Assembly: GCA_012959805.1 (NCBI GenBank)
Contig: DUCN01000042.1
Coordinates: forward strand, 103,443 to 167,442
Direction: 5' to 3'
DNA: 64,000 nt
DNA from: Myxococcales bacterium
Lineage (GTDB): Bacteria > Myxococcota_A > UBA9160 > UBA4427
The notes below the pieces were generated by a model. That model made no database searches. It had not been told where the DNA came from and saw only the letters and a list, made by a program, of their open reading frames with translations. This document shows, piece after piece, positions 26,594-35,329 of the stretch. Each line of letters begins with the position of its first letter. Positions within the stretch are counted from its first letter, which is position 1. Position numbers and translations under genes: made by a program.

Positions 26594-27394
26594 ATGGGAT
26601 ACGAAGAGATCTTGACTGAGATGGAGGACGGCGTTCTTACGCTGACTCTCAATCGCCCCGAGAAGCTGAACGCCTGGACCTACCGGATGGCAAGCGAGCT
26701 TTGCGAAGCGATTGGCCAGGGAAACGACGACGACGAAGTCGACGCCTTCGTCGTAACGGGTGCAGGTCGCGGATTCTGCGCGGGTGCCGACGTGAAGGCA
26801 CTCTTCAAGACCCAAGCGGACAAAGGCCAGGTCGATCGACGCGGCGACGACCTTCTCCCCTGGGTGGACTTGCTTCGGGATTCGAAGCCGATTGTCGCAG
26901 CGATCAACGGCGCCTGTATCGGAGTCGGCCTGAGTCAACTCATGCCGATGGATGTCCTCGTCGCCTCACGGAACGCGAAGCTCAGCTTTCGGTTCATCAA
27001 GATGGGACTGATTCCCGAACTCGGCAGTTCGCGATTCCTGCTGGCGCGAACCGGCTTCGGCCACGCGAGCAAGCTGATGCTTTCGGGCGAAACGATCGAT
27101 GCCGAGGAGGCCCTGCAGATCGGGCTCGTCGACCTCGTCACGGAACCCGAGGAACTCCTGGACGTGGCGCGTCGCACCGCACGTTCCATGGGCGAAAATC
27201 CACCGGCCGCCGTACGCGCCGTAAAACAACTGCTGACCGAAAATATGTCGGAAAGCGACCTCGCACTGGTGCAACGCCGCGAACTCGAGGCACTCAACGA
27301 GAGCTACAAAACCCCGGAGCATCTCGAAGCAATCGATGCCTTCCTGGAGAAACGTGAACCCGATTTCAAGCGCGCGCGCCGAAACCGAAGCTGA
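26594..27394 (+). CDS. Enoyl-CoA hydratase/isomerase family protein
   Basis: A 266-residue crotonase-fold protein. NRPEKLNAWT (20-29) and GAGRGFCAGADV form the CoA and oxyanion sites; INGACIGVGL continues the latter. The first hydratase Glu (GGGCE) is not conserved, whereas PELGSS near residue 141 keeps a Glu in the position used by enoyl-CoA isomerases. This favours an isomerase over a hydratase. GAGGA precedes ATG 26594. Acts on CoA thioesters in beta-oxidation-like steps. Confidence 0.87.
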   Translation: MGYEEILTEMEDGVLTLTLNRPEKLNAWTYRMASELCEAIGQGNDDDEVDAFVVTGAGRGFCAGADVKALFKTQADKGQVDRRGDDLLPWVDLLRDSKPIVAAINGACIGVGLSQLMPMDVLVASRNAKLSFRFIKMGLIPELGSSRFLLARTGFGHASKLMLSGETIDAEEALQIGLVDLVTEPEELLDVARRTARSMGENPPAAVRAVKQLLTENMSESDLALVQRRELEALNESYKTPEHLEAIDAFLEKREPDFKRARRNRS

Positions 27395-27445
27395 GCGATT
27401 CGGTCATCGCGCCGCATCATCGGATCTGGAGATCATCCGAAGGAA

Positions 27446-27661
27446 CTAATCGGACTCGACCTCCTCCATCCCTCGTCTGACAACGCGGTCACCGGCGACC
27501 CAACCACAGAATTGCGGATCAGCCTCGCGTAGCTCACCCTCGATCCAGCGCCCATCGGAATGAAACAGGCCAGATCGACCCTCGTCTTCCAGTTTGATCT
27601 TGCCCTCGGACGTGCACGTATAGAGTGCGCCTCCAAAGGGATGTCTCAGTCCACCACTCAT
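27446..27661 (-). CDS. Small RHO-associated protein, homologous to an internal RHO segment
   Basis: A 71-residue protein whose ATG overlaps the TGA of the RHO at 27658 (AATGA), implying translational coupling. Its sequence has RHPFGGALYTC, then KIKLEDEGRSGLFHSDGRWI, EGELREADPQFCGW. It aligns with residues about 286-342 of the 517-residue RHO at 1944-3497 (RHP, G-x-LY, G-x-W-x-EG-x-L-x-x-ADP-x-x-C-x-W). The RHO encoded just upstream of it lacks this segment. I infer a small partner or regulator of the oxygenase; no known function is recalled. No cluster-ligand motif or membrane segment is seen. Confidence 0.75.
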   Translation of the reverse strand: MSGGLRHPFGGALYTCTSEGKIKLEDEGRSGLFHSDGRWIEGELREADPQFCGWVAGDRVVRRGMEEVESD

Positions 27662-29040
27662 TTCGCACCTGCCTTCTTCTCGCCCTCTTCGATGAACTCC
27701 CCCAATCGATGGTGGAGCCATCGGACCTTGGATTCCTGATAGCTCGCGAGCGTCACCCCCGATTTGTAGGTCGACTCCAATCCCTGCTGAACCTTGGGCA
27801 TGTTGAAGAAGTCCTGGTCGAAGACCTTTCCGAGAAAGCCGATGGCCTCGGACCACGACTCGTCCTCGGCCAGCCATTGAATCTGGGCCGGCGGTGGACG
27901 TTCGCCTTCGAAGGGCGCCAACATGATGCATTCCATGATCGCCGACCGATGGTCGTTTCCATTCGGCCTGAAGCGGTAGACGATCTGGTTATAGGCGCCC
28001 CAGGGATGGAAATTGGGGAAGACCGTGTAATCGATACTGTCCACGAGTTCGGCATCGGAACATTCATCGATACTCGGACCCACCGGGCCGCGAAGCGCCG
28101 CCCGCATCCCCGCCGCACGAAAAGCGCGAACGGTCATGCCTTCCGGAATCTCCGGAATCGGTTCTCCTTCACGTAGATCCATCGCATAGGAGATCATTTG
28201 TTCCTTCGTCGGCTGCTCGTCGAGCAGTGGACTGAACGTTCCCCCCGGTGTGATCACCCGTGCGCAGTTGCGCCAGACATCGACCTGGGAGTTCGTGTCA
28301 CCGAGGGACATCAGAATTTGCGGATGCGTCGCGTTCACATGATAGGCCTCACAGAAAGCCTCTTGTGCGATCTTCCAATTCGCGTCGACAGTCTTTGCCG
28401 TATGCGATGCGATGTGGAGTTTCTCCAGAGGCCAGCGACCCTCGAACTGGCTCTTGATGTCCTCGATGAACTCCTCGAAGGGCTCGCATTCTTGATCCGG
28501 GTTGATGAAGATGAAACCTCCCCAGGTCGCAACCGGAAGCTCGGGCAGCTTCCATTTTTCATCCTCGACGTGCTGAAAGTCCCATCGAGCGGGCACGTCC
28601 TTCAGCTTGCCATCGAGACTCCAGCAGAATCCGTGAAACGCACAACGAAAATCGGATACGCGGCCGTCGTACTCCTTGAGCATTCGTCCACGATGGAGGC
28701 AAGCGTTTGGATAGGCCTTGATCTCTCCGGGTCCTGTTCGCACAACGAGGAACGACTGACCGGCGATATCGTATTTGTAGTAGTCGCCGGTCTCTGGAAT
28801 TTCCTCCTCTCGACAAGTGTATTGCCAGACGCGCTGCCACAAGAATTCGACCTCGCGGTCGAACCATTCTCGCGACGTGTAGCGCTCGATCGAAATATCT
28901 TCGTTTCCGAAATCCATCGGAGATTCCAGTCGAAGAACGTCGGGAACCGTCTGGGTATCCTCGTCCAGGAGTTGCTGATAGGTAATGCCCGGAGATCGGG
29001 CCATCGTCTTTGGGTCCCGGAGTGCTGGCTTGGTCTTCAT
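27658..29040 (-). CDS. Rieske ring-hydroxylating oxygenase alpha subunit
   Basis: A 460-residue RHO of the same CAFHG subfamily as the enzyme at 1944. Rieske ligands: Cys114/His116 (CLHRGRMLKE) and Cys133/His136. Iron-site segment: ANWKIAQEAFCEAYHVNATH. I prefer ATG 29040 (GAGGG eight bases upstream) to one 33 bases earlier. It lacks the internal segment present in the 517-residue enzyme and is instead followed, with a 4-base overlap, by a gene for that segment alone. No ferredoxin adjacent. Confidence 0.92.
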   Translation of the reverse strand: MKTKPALRDPKTMARSPGITYQQLLDEDTQTVPDVLRLESPMDFGNEDISIERYTSREWFDREVEFLWQRVWQYTCREEEIPETGDYYKYDIAGQSFLVVRTGPGEIKAYPNACLHRGRMLKEYDGRVSDFRCAFHGFCWSLDGKLKDVPARWDFQHVEDEKWKLPELPVATWGGFIFINPDQECEPFEEFIEDIKSQFEGRWPLEKLHIASHTAKTVDANWKIAQEAFCEAYHVNATHPQILMSLGDTNSQVDVWRNCARVITPGGTFSPLLDEQPTKEQMISYAMDLREGEPIPEIPEGMTVRAFRAAGMRAALRGPVGPSIDECSDAELVDSIDYTVFPNFHPWGAYNQIVYRFRPNGNDHRSAIMECIMLAPFEGERPPPAQIQWLAEDESWSEAIGFLGKVFDQDFFNMPKVQQGLESTYKSGVTLASYQESKVRWLHHRLGEFIEEGEKKAGAK

Positions 29041-29299
29041 CGCATTTCCCTCTTCAAGAAATCTTGCGTTCACGTCTCACGTAATCGATGGCAATCAAGG
29101 CTAGCGAAACGAGATCGGCTGTCGCCTACCCCACAAATTGCTCATTCCACCCGAGAAAGAAGTGCCTCGGGGAAACGCGGAGCCCGATCGAACTATGATA
29201 GATTGGTCAGCTGCACTCGAACTCGTTGGATCACGTCTCCACAGCCGTCGACGACAAGATGTCGAAACACGCGTTCGGAGGGGAAGAGATGGTATCGCG

Positions 29300-30193
29300 A
29301 TGACGCAGGAAGAAGTGGCAGAGCATCACCGGAACAGTCGACCGCGCGGTAACGGATCGACGCGCTGGCCCGCCAAAGGTGAGAAGCTCCGCGTCCTCGT
29401 CATCACGCGCGGCCATCCCTTTCCCCGCGATCCCTTCTTCGCGATCTTCGAACGAAACCACGAAATCGAATGGGCGAACGTCGAGCACCCGGCGGCCCAG
29501 CACTTCTTCACGTCGGAGCTCGCCCGCGAATTCGACTGCTATGTGCTCTACGACATGCCGGGAATCGAGTTCATGCCCGGGGCTCCTCCGGTCTTCTTCG
29601 AACCCCCCGATCACTTCAAGGAAGGTCTTCGGGCCATGACGCAGATCGGTGCGCCTTTCGTCGTGCTGCATCACGCAATGGCAGCGTGGCCGGCGTGGCC
29701 GGAGTGGGCAGAATTCGTGGGTGGACAATTCCTCTACCAGCCCATGGCCTCACGAGGCCGCGATCTTCCCGACTCTGGCTACCGCCTCGACGTCACCCAC
29801 ACCATTTCGCCCGTGTCCGATCACCCGATCACCGAGGGCATCGAGCCCTTCGAGCTTGTCGACGAACTCTACCTGGCGCCGATCTTTGAAGACTCGATCA
29901 CTCCGCTTTTCCGGAGCAACTTCGAATTCATCGACTCGAATTTCTTTTCGGCGCGTCGAGCGCTCGAGGGGAAGATCAACTGTCGAGACGATTGGTCGCA
30001 TCCACCCGGATCGAACATCGTGGGTTGGGTCAAGCGCTACGAGAAAAGCCCCATCGCCTATCTCCAGTTCGGAGATGGACCATCCGCCTACGAGAACCCT
30101 ACGTTTCAAAAGATTCTGGCGAACGCGATTCGCTGGGCGGCATCGGAAGGGGCCCGAAACTTTGCGGACGCCGCTTCAGAAGGATCCACGTAA
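29300..30193 (+). CDS. ThuA-like domain protein, divergent member
   Basis: A 297-residue ThuA-like protein: VLVITRGHPFPRDPFFAIFE, VLYDMPG, FVVLHHAMAAWPAW (the family HH/HG turn at 124-125), SDHPITEGIEPFELVDELYL (173-192) and YLQFGDG (244-250) in the place of the TLGH motif. It begins at ATG 29300 with GGAGGGGAAGAG upstream. It is longer and more divergent than the two ThuA-like proteins at 7873 and 61978. It is divergent from the RHO at 27658 and convergent with the small gene at 30245. Confidence 0.82.
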   Translation: MTQEEVAEHHRNSRPRGNGSTRWPAKGEKLRVLVITRGHPFPRDPFFAIFERNHEIEWANVEHPAAQHFFTSELAREFDCYVLYDMPGIEFMPGAPPVFFEPPDHFKEGLRAMTQIGAPFVVLHHAMAAWPAWPEWAEFVGGQFLYQPMASRGRDLPDSGYRLDVTHTISPVSDHPITEGIEPFELVDELYLAPIFEDSITPLFRSNFEFIDSNFFSARRALEGKINCRDDWSHPPGSNIVGWVKRYEKSPIAYLQFGDGPSAYENPTFQKILANAIRWAASEGARNFADAASEGST

Positions 30194-30244
30194 GAAAGTT
30201 CCGCTCGCCGCCGTCTGCTCGTCCCATGACCATCAGGATCCAGG

Positions 30245-30652
30245 TCAGGCAGAGCGAAGCGGTTGCCACCAGTCCTGAAGAGTCGCGGCGAAGAGCTTGT
30301 GGTATCGCGCAGTCAACTCATCCGCGTCCACCGGCAGCGGCTGCATCTCAGTCGCCGGGAGTTCAGAGGCGCCCTGCACGGGGTCGATCCATTCGAGTCG
30401 CATCTTCGAAATGAGCTTCCCGAGCTCGGGACTTGCCTTCTCATGGTGGTCGCTCGTCTGGTGGGCGAGAAAACCATGAAAGTCGTCGAACGCGAGTAGG
30501 CAATAGTAAAGCCCGGACTCTGCGCTTCTCCAATATTCGTAATGTCGCTTTGCGGCTTCGGGACGGGTGCCAGCAAAGAGTTCGCGGATCAGGGTCTCGA
30601 ACTCGATTTCCTTTCCAGCGTGAATTTGTATATGCGCCAGGATTGTGGCCAA
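30245..30652 (-). CDS. Antibiotic-biosynthesis-monooxygenase-like small protein
   Basis: A 135-residue protein with a dimeric alpha+beta barrel pattern: MATILAHIQIHAGKEIEFE, ELFAGTRPEAAKRHYEYWR, YYCLLAFDDFHGFLAHQTSDHHE. This resembles YgiN/ABM-type quinol monooxygenases or EthD-like proteins. The start is TTG 30652, with GAGGAG eight bases upstream. An extra C-terminal segment (about 40 residues, ending LQDWWQPLRSA) is unusual for the family. Function uncertain. Confidence 0.7.
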   Translation of the reverse strand: MATILAHIQIHAGKEIEFETLIRELFAGTRPEAAKRHYEYWRSAESGLYYCLLAFDDFHGFLAHQTSDHHEKASPELGKLISKMRLEWIDPVQGASELPATEMQPLPVDADELTARYHKLFAATLQDWWQPLRSA

Positions 30653-30962
30653 GGGAAATGCTCCTCAGGATGCGTCGAAGAGCGACGGCGGGCCGCAAGC
30701 CCGGCAGGGATCCCTGCTACGAGTGCGAATGCCACAACCAGTGCTATTCGGCGATGTTGGTTTCTAGCCAGCTAGACATTCGCCTACACTTCAGCGAACG
30801 ACATCAGCCAATCACTCATATGCGAACGCCAGAACTATAGACCATCACGAAAGCACGTCGGAGAAGTCACGGCGACCCTCATCGCGTGGATCAGTTCGCC
30901 CATGGTACACTGATGTCCGTCAGGATCGATTTGGCGAACTCGACATTTGGGAGATCACGCTC
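30653..30962. other. Divergent intergenic region
   Basis: A 310-base gap between the divergent genes at 30652 and 30963. No gene or remnant was recognised. It presumably contains the promoters for both sides; I cannot point to convincing -35/-10 boxes. Confidence 0.4.
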
Positions 30963-31514
30963 ATGAGTGTGCTATTCGGGCCGACAGTGCAGCAGGGATA
31001 TGTCGTACCCGACCTGCAGGCCGCCATGCGGCATTGGATCGAGCGTGGGATCGGCCCCTTCTTCTTCGAGGAACTCCGAGGGTATACCGGGCTCTATCAG
31101 AATGAGGAGACACAGTTCGATCTCGATGCGGCCTTTGCCTATTCAGGCGACCAGCAGATCGAGGTCATTCAACCGCTCGGTTCCGCGACTTCGATCTACA
31201 GCCGCTTCTTGGAACAGAATCCGCTCGGTGGACTACAACACCTCGCGTTCTGGGTCGATGACATCGAGGAGACACTCGCCCGGCTCGATCGAATGGGAAA
31301 GCAGTACGTGGTCGCTCAGCGCTACGGGGATCGACATGCCTACCTCGACTCGGTAGACGTTCCCGGCATCATGATCCAGCTCATGGCACATAACGAGATC
31401 AACGACGAGCTGTTCCGAGTCATCCAGAAGGGCGGCGAGGGCTGGGACGGTGTAAAGAGCCCGATTCGAAAGATCGACTGGTCGACGGGTCGACCGATCG
31501 CGCCCGCCCCATAG
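30963..31514 (+). CDS. VOC (glyoxalase) superfamily protein
   Basis: A 183-residue VOC protein: QQGYVVPDLQAAMRHWIERG, PFFFEELRGYTGLYQNEE, QIEVIQPL, then GGLQHLAFWVDDIEETLARL and IMIQLMAHNE. The second module begins with the metal-site His in GLQHLAFW and ends with Gln in MIQLM, where a metal-binding Glu is usual. Similar in layout to the VOC protein at 25282. It is the first plus-strand gene after a divergent promoter region and precedes the HAD/kinase pair. Confidence 0.85.
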   Translation: MSVLFGPTVQQGYVVPDLQAAMRHWIERGIGPFFFEELRGYTGLYQNEETQFDLDAAFAYSGDQQIEVIQPLGSATSIYSRFLEQNPLGGLQHLAFWVDDIEETLARLDRMGKQYVVAQRYGDRHAYLDSVDVPGIMIQLMAHNEINDELFRVIQKGGEGWDGVKSPIRKIDWSTGRPIAPAP

Positions 31515-31620
31515 AAACCAATCCAGAGGCAAATAGGCCTACACTCGATTTCGCACGTTGCGCGTATGCCTGCGACCGCCTTCATTTCATGACAACTCGA
31601 TTCAGGAGAACTTCGTCGCT

Positions 31621-32373
31621 GTGGAAATCAACGGAATGCTATTCGATCTCGGCGGGACGCTCTTCAGCTACGCCGGCCAAAGGCAGATGGGCCACGCGAT
31701 CTTCGAAGTGGCCGAAGCGCTCGGGCTCAAAGAAGAGCGACGAAAGATCGGAGCCGCCTGGCACAAAGCCGGTGAGTCAGTGATGCGCGACTTCTCGCAA
31801 CGAGACTATTTCCTGCATCGGGATCTCTTCGTCCAGACGTTGAAGACATTCGCTTCCTCATTCGATGTTCCCGTTCCTGAGCCGGTCGCGGAAAGGTTTC
31901 ATTCGTCGCAGCGCGCGGCCGTAGTCGATCATCTGCCAATTCGCCCCGACTGCCTCGAGACACTCCGTACTCTCAAGACACAGGGCGTATACCTGGCGAT
32001 CGTGTCCAACATCGATGACGACTATCTCGATCCATTGGTCGAGAAACATGGCCTTGCCGAGGTACTCGACCATTGGACCAGTTCTGAAGAAGCACAGTCC
32101 TGCAAGCCACATACGGCGATCTATCACTACGCCCTGAAGAAGGCCGGGCTCAGCTCGGAAGAAACCCTCTTCGTGGGCGACTCGTTACATCACGATATCG
32201 CGGGAGCCAGCGCGGCGGGATTGCGATCCGCTCGAATCATCGAGGAAGGAATTACTACGCCGCTCACCAGCGGCTTGAAGATCACTGCACAGCCGGATTA
32301 CGAGATCAACGAACTTGCCCAACTCACTGGAATCGTCGAGTCGGTCAAGACGGAGTCACACAGTGAATCTTGA
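31621..32373 (+). CDS. HAD-family hydrolase
   Basis: A 251-residue haloacid-dehalogenase-like hydrolase. Motif I is FDLGGTL with nucleophile Asp9 (the usual second Asp is Gly), motif II Ser119 in IVSNIDDD, motif III Lys152 (SCKPHTAIY), motif IV FVGDSLHHDIAGASAAG with Asp177. The lost second Asp suggests dehalogenase- or REG-2-like chemistry rather than a standard phosphatase, though this is not decisive. The start is likely GTG 31621, with AGGAG 13 bases upstream. It overlaps the downstream kinase gene by 11 bases. Confidence 0.8.
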   Translation: MEINGMLFDLGGTLFSYAGQRQMGHAIFEVAEALGLKEERRKIGAAWHKAGESVMRDFSQRDYFLHRDLFVQTLKTFASSFDVPVPEPVAERFHSSQRAAVVDHLPIRPDCLETLRTLKTQGVYLAIVSNIDDDYLDPLVEKHGLAEVLDHWTSSEEAQSCKPHTAIYHYALKKAGLSSEETLFVGDSLHHDIAGASAAGLRSARIIEEGITTPLTSGLKITAQPDYEINELAQLTGIVESVKTESHSES

Positions 32374-33490
32374 TCTGCCGGAAACGCCCGAACAGCTGAC
32401 AGCCGAATGGTTGAGCCAGGCGCTGGGCTGGCCGATCAATAGCGTAGAGCAACAAATCCTTGGCCAAGGTCAGGGCTTCCTCGGCGACATCGTACGTCTT
32501 CGCTTAACAAGCGAAGACACCGAAACCCCCGATAGCGTCATCGCCAAACTACCCAAAAAGGCGAACCGGGGCGTCGGCGAAATGTTGGGCGTCTATGAAC
32601 GCGAGATCATGTTCTTCGAGGAGCTTGCGACCCAGGTTCCAGCGCGAACACCGCAGGTCTTTTTCTCTCACTTCGATCGCGACGCTGGTTCCGAGAAACA
32701 GAAACAGATCCTCAAGACCTTCGACCGACTGCCAAGATTCTTGATCCCGGTCGTCGCCGCGATCGGGGCCCGAGTGGCAGCCGGCAAGAATCGCAAATAC
32801 CTGATGATCATGGAGGATCTTGGAAGCCTGGAGATGGGCGACCAATTGGCTGGCGCATCCATCGAGCAATGCTCTCAGGTACTCGCGCATATCGCCGGCA
32901 CGCATCGTTTCTTCTGGAACTCTGCATCTCTACAAGAGAAGTTTTGGCTGCTGCCGATGGACATCGACTCCCGAATGGGACATTGGATGTTCAAGAGATC
33001 ACTGCCAGCCTTTATGGAAATCGCGGCTCCGGAGATGAAGGCTCATCTGGAGTGGCTCGGCACGAATGGTGCGGCGTTGAAGAAATCGTTCACGCGAGAT
33101 GCCCCTCATACCCTGGTTCATGGTGACCTGCGCCTGGACAATGTTTGTTTCGATACCGACACTTGCGCGTACCTAGATTGGCAACTGACCCGCGTCGGAC
33201 CTGCGGTTTACGATATCGCGTACTTCCTCGGCGGCGCGCTGCCCCCGGAGACCACGGCGAGCGACGAACGCGATCTTCTCCATGCGTATCATCGCCTGCT
33301 CGATGTCGACGACTACCCGTTCGAGTCTCTCTGCCGCGACTACCAGCGGGCCCTGATGCTCACCGTTTCATCCCTCTCACCGAGCGAGGATATCGCGATC
33401 GATCCGGGTCGCGGCCAGGAGATGATGAGCCACTGGCTCGAGCGCCTGAATGCACGCTTGCAGCACGTCGAGCTCAGTACGCTCCTCTGA
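32363..33490 (+). CDS. Aminoglycoside-phosphotransferase/ecdysteroid-kinase-like protein
   Basis: A 375-residue protein-kinase-like phosphotransferase. The catalytic loop HGDLRLDN (253-260) and the magnesium motif LDW with Asp272 are intact, with QGFLGDIVRLRL and VIAKLP as the nucleotide/lysine region. This branch (APH / DUF1679 / EcKinase-like) is common in lipid and steroid catabolic regions and probably phosphorylates a hydroxylated small molecule or acts on acyl-CoA-linked substrates. GTG 32363 is preceded by GGAG and overlaps the HAD gene, implying coupled translation. Confidence 0.85.
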   Translation: MNLDLPETPEQLTAEWLSQALGWPINSVEQQILGQGQGFLGDIVRLRLTSEDTETPDSVIAKLPKKANRGVGEMLGVYEREIMFFEELATQVPARTPQVFFSHFDRDAGSEKQKQILKTFDRLPRFLIPVVAAIGARVAAGKNRKYLMIMEDLGSLEMGDQLAGASIEQCSQVLAHIAGTHRFFWNSASLQEKFWLLPMDIDSRMGHWMFKRSLPAFMEIAAPEMKAHLEWLGTNGAALKKSFTRDAPHTLVHGDLRLDNVCFDTDTCAYLDWQLTRVGPAVYDIAYFLGGALPPETTASDERDLLHAYHRLLDVDDYPFESLCRDYQRALMLTVSSLSPSEDIAIDPGRGQEMMSHWLERLNARLQHVELSTLL

Positions 33491-33523
33491 ATCGAATCGC
33501 GGGAATGTGAACGCGAAGCTCGA

Positions 33524-34918
33524 TCACTCCGATGATTGACCCAACGACTGCGAAATCTCACCGCGACCCTCTCGGTGATCGATGGCGGCCCGTACGCGTT
33601 GCTGCGCTTCTCGATCGAGCGGGTAGTTCCAGATCACAATGGCTGCGAGTATGAAGATCGCCGCAGGCAGGAGCGCATATACGTACTTGATGCCTAGGAT
33701 GGCAGCAGGCGAATTGTCGACGCCAAGGCCGGCATCAAATCCGATCCACGCGAGTGCCCATAGGCCGAGCGTACCGCCAAGACTGGATGCCAACTTCGTC
33801 GCCAGCGACCACGCCGAAAAGAAAACGGCCGCCCTATTCTCCCCCGTCTGCGCCGTATCGACGTCGATGACATCGGCCTTCATCGAATTCGGTAGGGCAA
33901 CGAAGGAACCAGTCCCAAAGGCGCTGATGACGGCGAAGGGAACCATCAACCAGAAATCTCCGGGACCGAGAAAGAGGTACATCGGACTGAACGCCGTCAC
34001 CCAGATGAAGCCACCGATCCAGGCGCGGTGCTTGCCGAACCGTCCCGAGACGAACACCCAGAATGGAATTCCCAATAACCCGGCGACCGAACCAAATAGC
34101 ATCAACAAGGGGACATCGTTCTGCGCGGCACCCAGGACCGCTGTCGCGTAGAACGCGTTCAACGGCATCAGCACCGCGACGCCGAGCGACGAAATCATGA
34201 ATGCGACCACCAGCCACAAGAATGGGCGATTCTTCATCATGATACCGAGGCCGTCGAAGAGCCTCGTGTTTGGCGGATGTGCAATCTCGGCTTCTTTCAC
34301 CGTCGACACGGTGACCAACACGGCGATCGGCATCAAAACCAAGACTGCGTAGGCGGTGATGCGCATGATACCGGCGAATCCATCGAGCTCGAACCATGTC
34401 GCAGCAATGACAGGGAATCCGATCGCAGAAAGTTGGCCAAGGCTGCCCATGGCGGCCCGCCAACCGGTAACGCGGGTGCGATCATCATAGTCACCCGTCA
34501 GTTCAGCACCCCACGCATAATATGGGATCATCAACATGGTCCAGCCCAACCACATCACCATGACCCAAGTGAATAGATACCAGATGTCGGCCCCTTCATC
34601 GGGGATCAACACCTTGTACAACCCGAGCATCAAGAATGGCAGCGAGGCGACCATCCATGGTTTGCGTCGGCCCCAACGGGTTTTCGTGTGGTCACTCAAG
34701 TAGCCGATGAGCGGATCTGTAAGTAGATCGAAAACGCGGGCGAATAACAGCATACTCCCCAGGTCGATCAGATCGATACCGATCTCGCCCGCATAGAACA
34801 CATTGAGGTAGAGCATCATGGGCATAACGGCCAGCATGACAGGGAAGTCGGATATCCCATAGAAGAACAAGGTCGAATTTTTCAGGCGCTGCGGCGGTCC
34901 TTCAAGTTCATCGGTCAT
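33524..34918 (-). CDS. GPH/MelB-type MFS transporter
   Basis: A 464-residue integral membrane protein with about 12 hydrophobic helices. Typical GPH symporter motifs are DLLTDPLIGYLSDHTKTRWGRRKPW (split: DLLTDPLIGYLSD, RWGRRKPWM), YYAWGAELTGDYDDRTRVTGWR, and the C-terminal tail WNYPLDREAQQRVRAAI. Such proteins couple cation and substrate uptake; many catabolic-cluster members import non-sugar compounds. It is the only intact transporter in the window and a candidate importer of the pathway substrate. It is convergent with the kinase gene. Confidence 0.9.
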   Translation of the reverse strand: MTDELEGPPQRLKNSTLFFYGISDFPVMLAVMPMMLYLNVFYAGEIGIDLIDLGSMLLFARVFDLLTDPLIGYLSDHTKTRWGRRKPWMVASLPFLMLGLYKVLIPDEGADIWYLFTWVMVMWLGWTMLMIPYYAWGAELTGDYDDRTRVTGWRAAMGSLGQLSAIGFPVIAATWFELDGFAGIMRITAYAVLVLMPIAVLVTVSTVKEAEIAHPPNTRLFDGLGIMMKNRPFLWLVVAFMISSLGVAVLMPLNAFYATAVLGAAQNDVPLLMLFGSVAGLLGIPFWVFVSGRFGKHRAWIGGFIWVTAFSPMYLFLGPGDFWLMVPFAVISAFGTGSFVALPNSMKADVIDVDTAQTGENRAAVFFSAWSLATKLASSLGGTLGLWALAWIGFDAGLGVDNSPAAILGIKYVYALLPAAIFILAAIVIWNYPLDREAQQRVRAAIDHREGRGEISQSLGQSSE

Positions 34919-35197
34919 GTCTTATTCGTCGACTCCGGCTTCATCGAAAGATTCGCCAATCGGGCAACGATCGATCGTATGACGAACGCGCATTTCCAAT
35001 CAACGAGACGGAGTGACAGCATGGCGAAAAATGGCGGCGACTGCTCCCCTTCTGTATGGACGGCACGGACTCGACGATTAATGGTTCTGCAGCCTCTGCG
35101 AACCCGGGAATGGACGCACTCCGCCACGACAAGGGGATATTCCTCGACCGCCATCTCGTGTAGGATTCGCTCCAGCCTAATATCCGAGGAGGCCAAA
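34919..35197. other. Intergenic region without recognised gene
   Basis: The 279 bases between the transporter start and the small reading frame at 35198 hold the divergent promoters. Open frames exist on both strands, but their translations are arginine/serine-rich and unrecognisable; I treat them as chance. Confidence 0.4.
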
Positions 35198-35329
35198 GTG
35201 AACGATTCATTCAACTCCCTCGCATCCGACGTCGAACGGTTCCGCAGCTTCGTCCCCAAAAGACAAAAGAGTCCTCGCGCCGAATTGCGCTCACGTTTCG
35301 CGTGTTGCGGATCGAGGGCCAACCGATGA
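35198..35329 (+). CDS. Possible 43-codon coupled small ORF
   Basis: GTG 35198 is preceded by a strong GAGGAGG (seven bases upstream) and opens 43 codons: start NDSFNSLASDVERFRSF, then VPKRQKSPRAELRSRF, ending in TGA that overlaps the ATG of the next gene (ATGA at 35326-35329). The composition is polar and basic and no family is recognised. It may be a leader peptide coupling translation of the dehydrogenase, or a relic of an N-terminus. Confidence 0.35.
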   Translation: MNDSFNSLASDVERFRSFVPKRQKSPRAELRSRFACCGSRANR

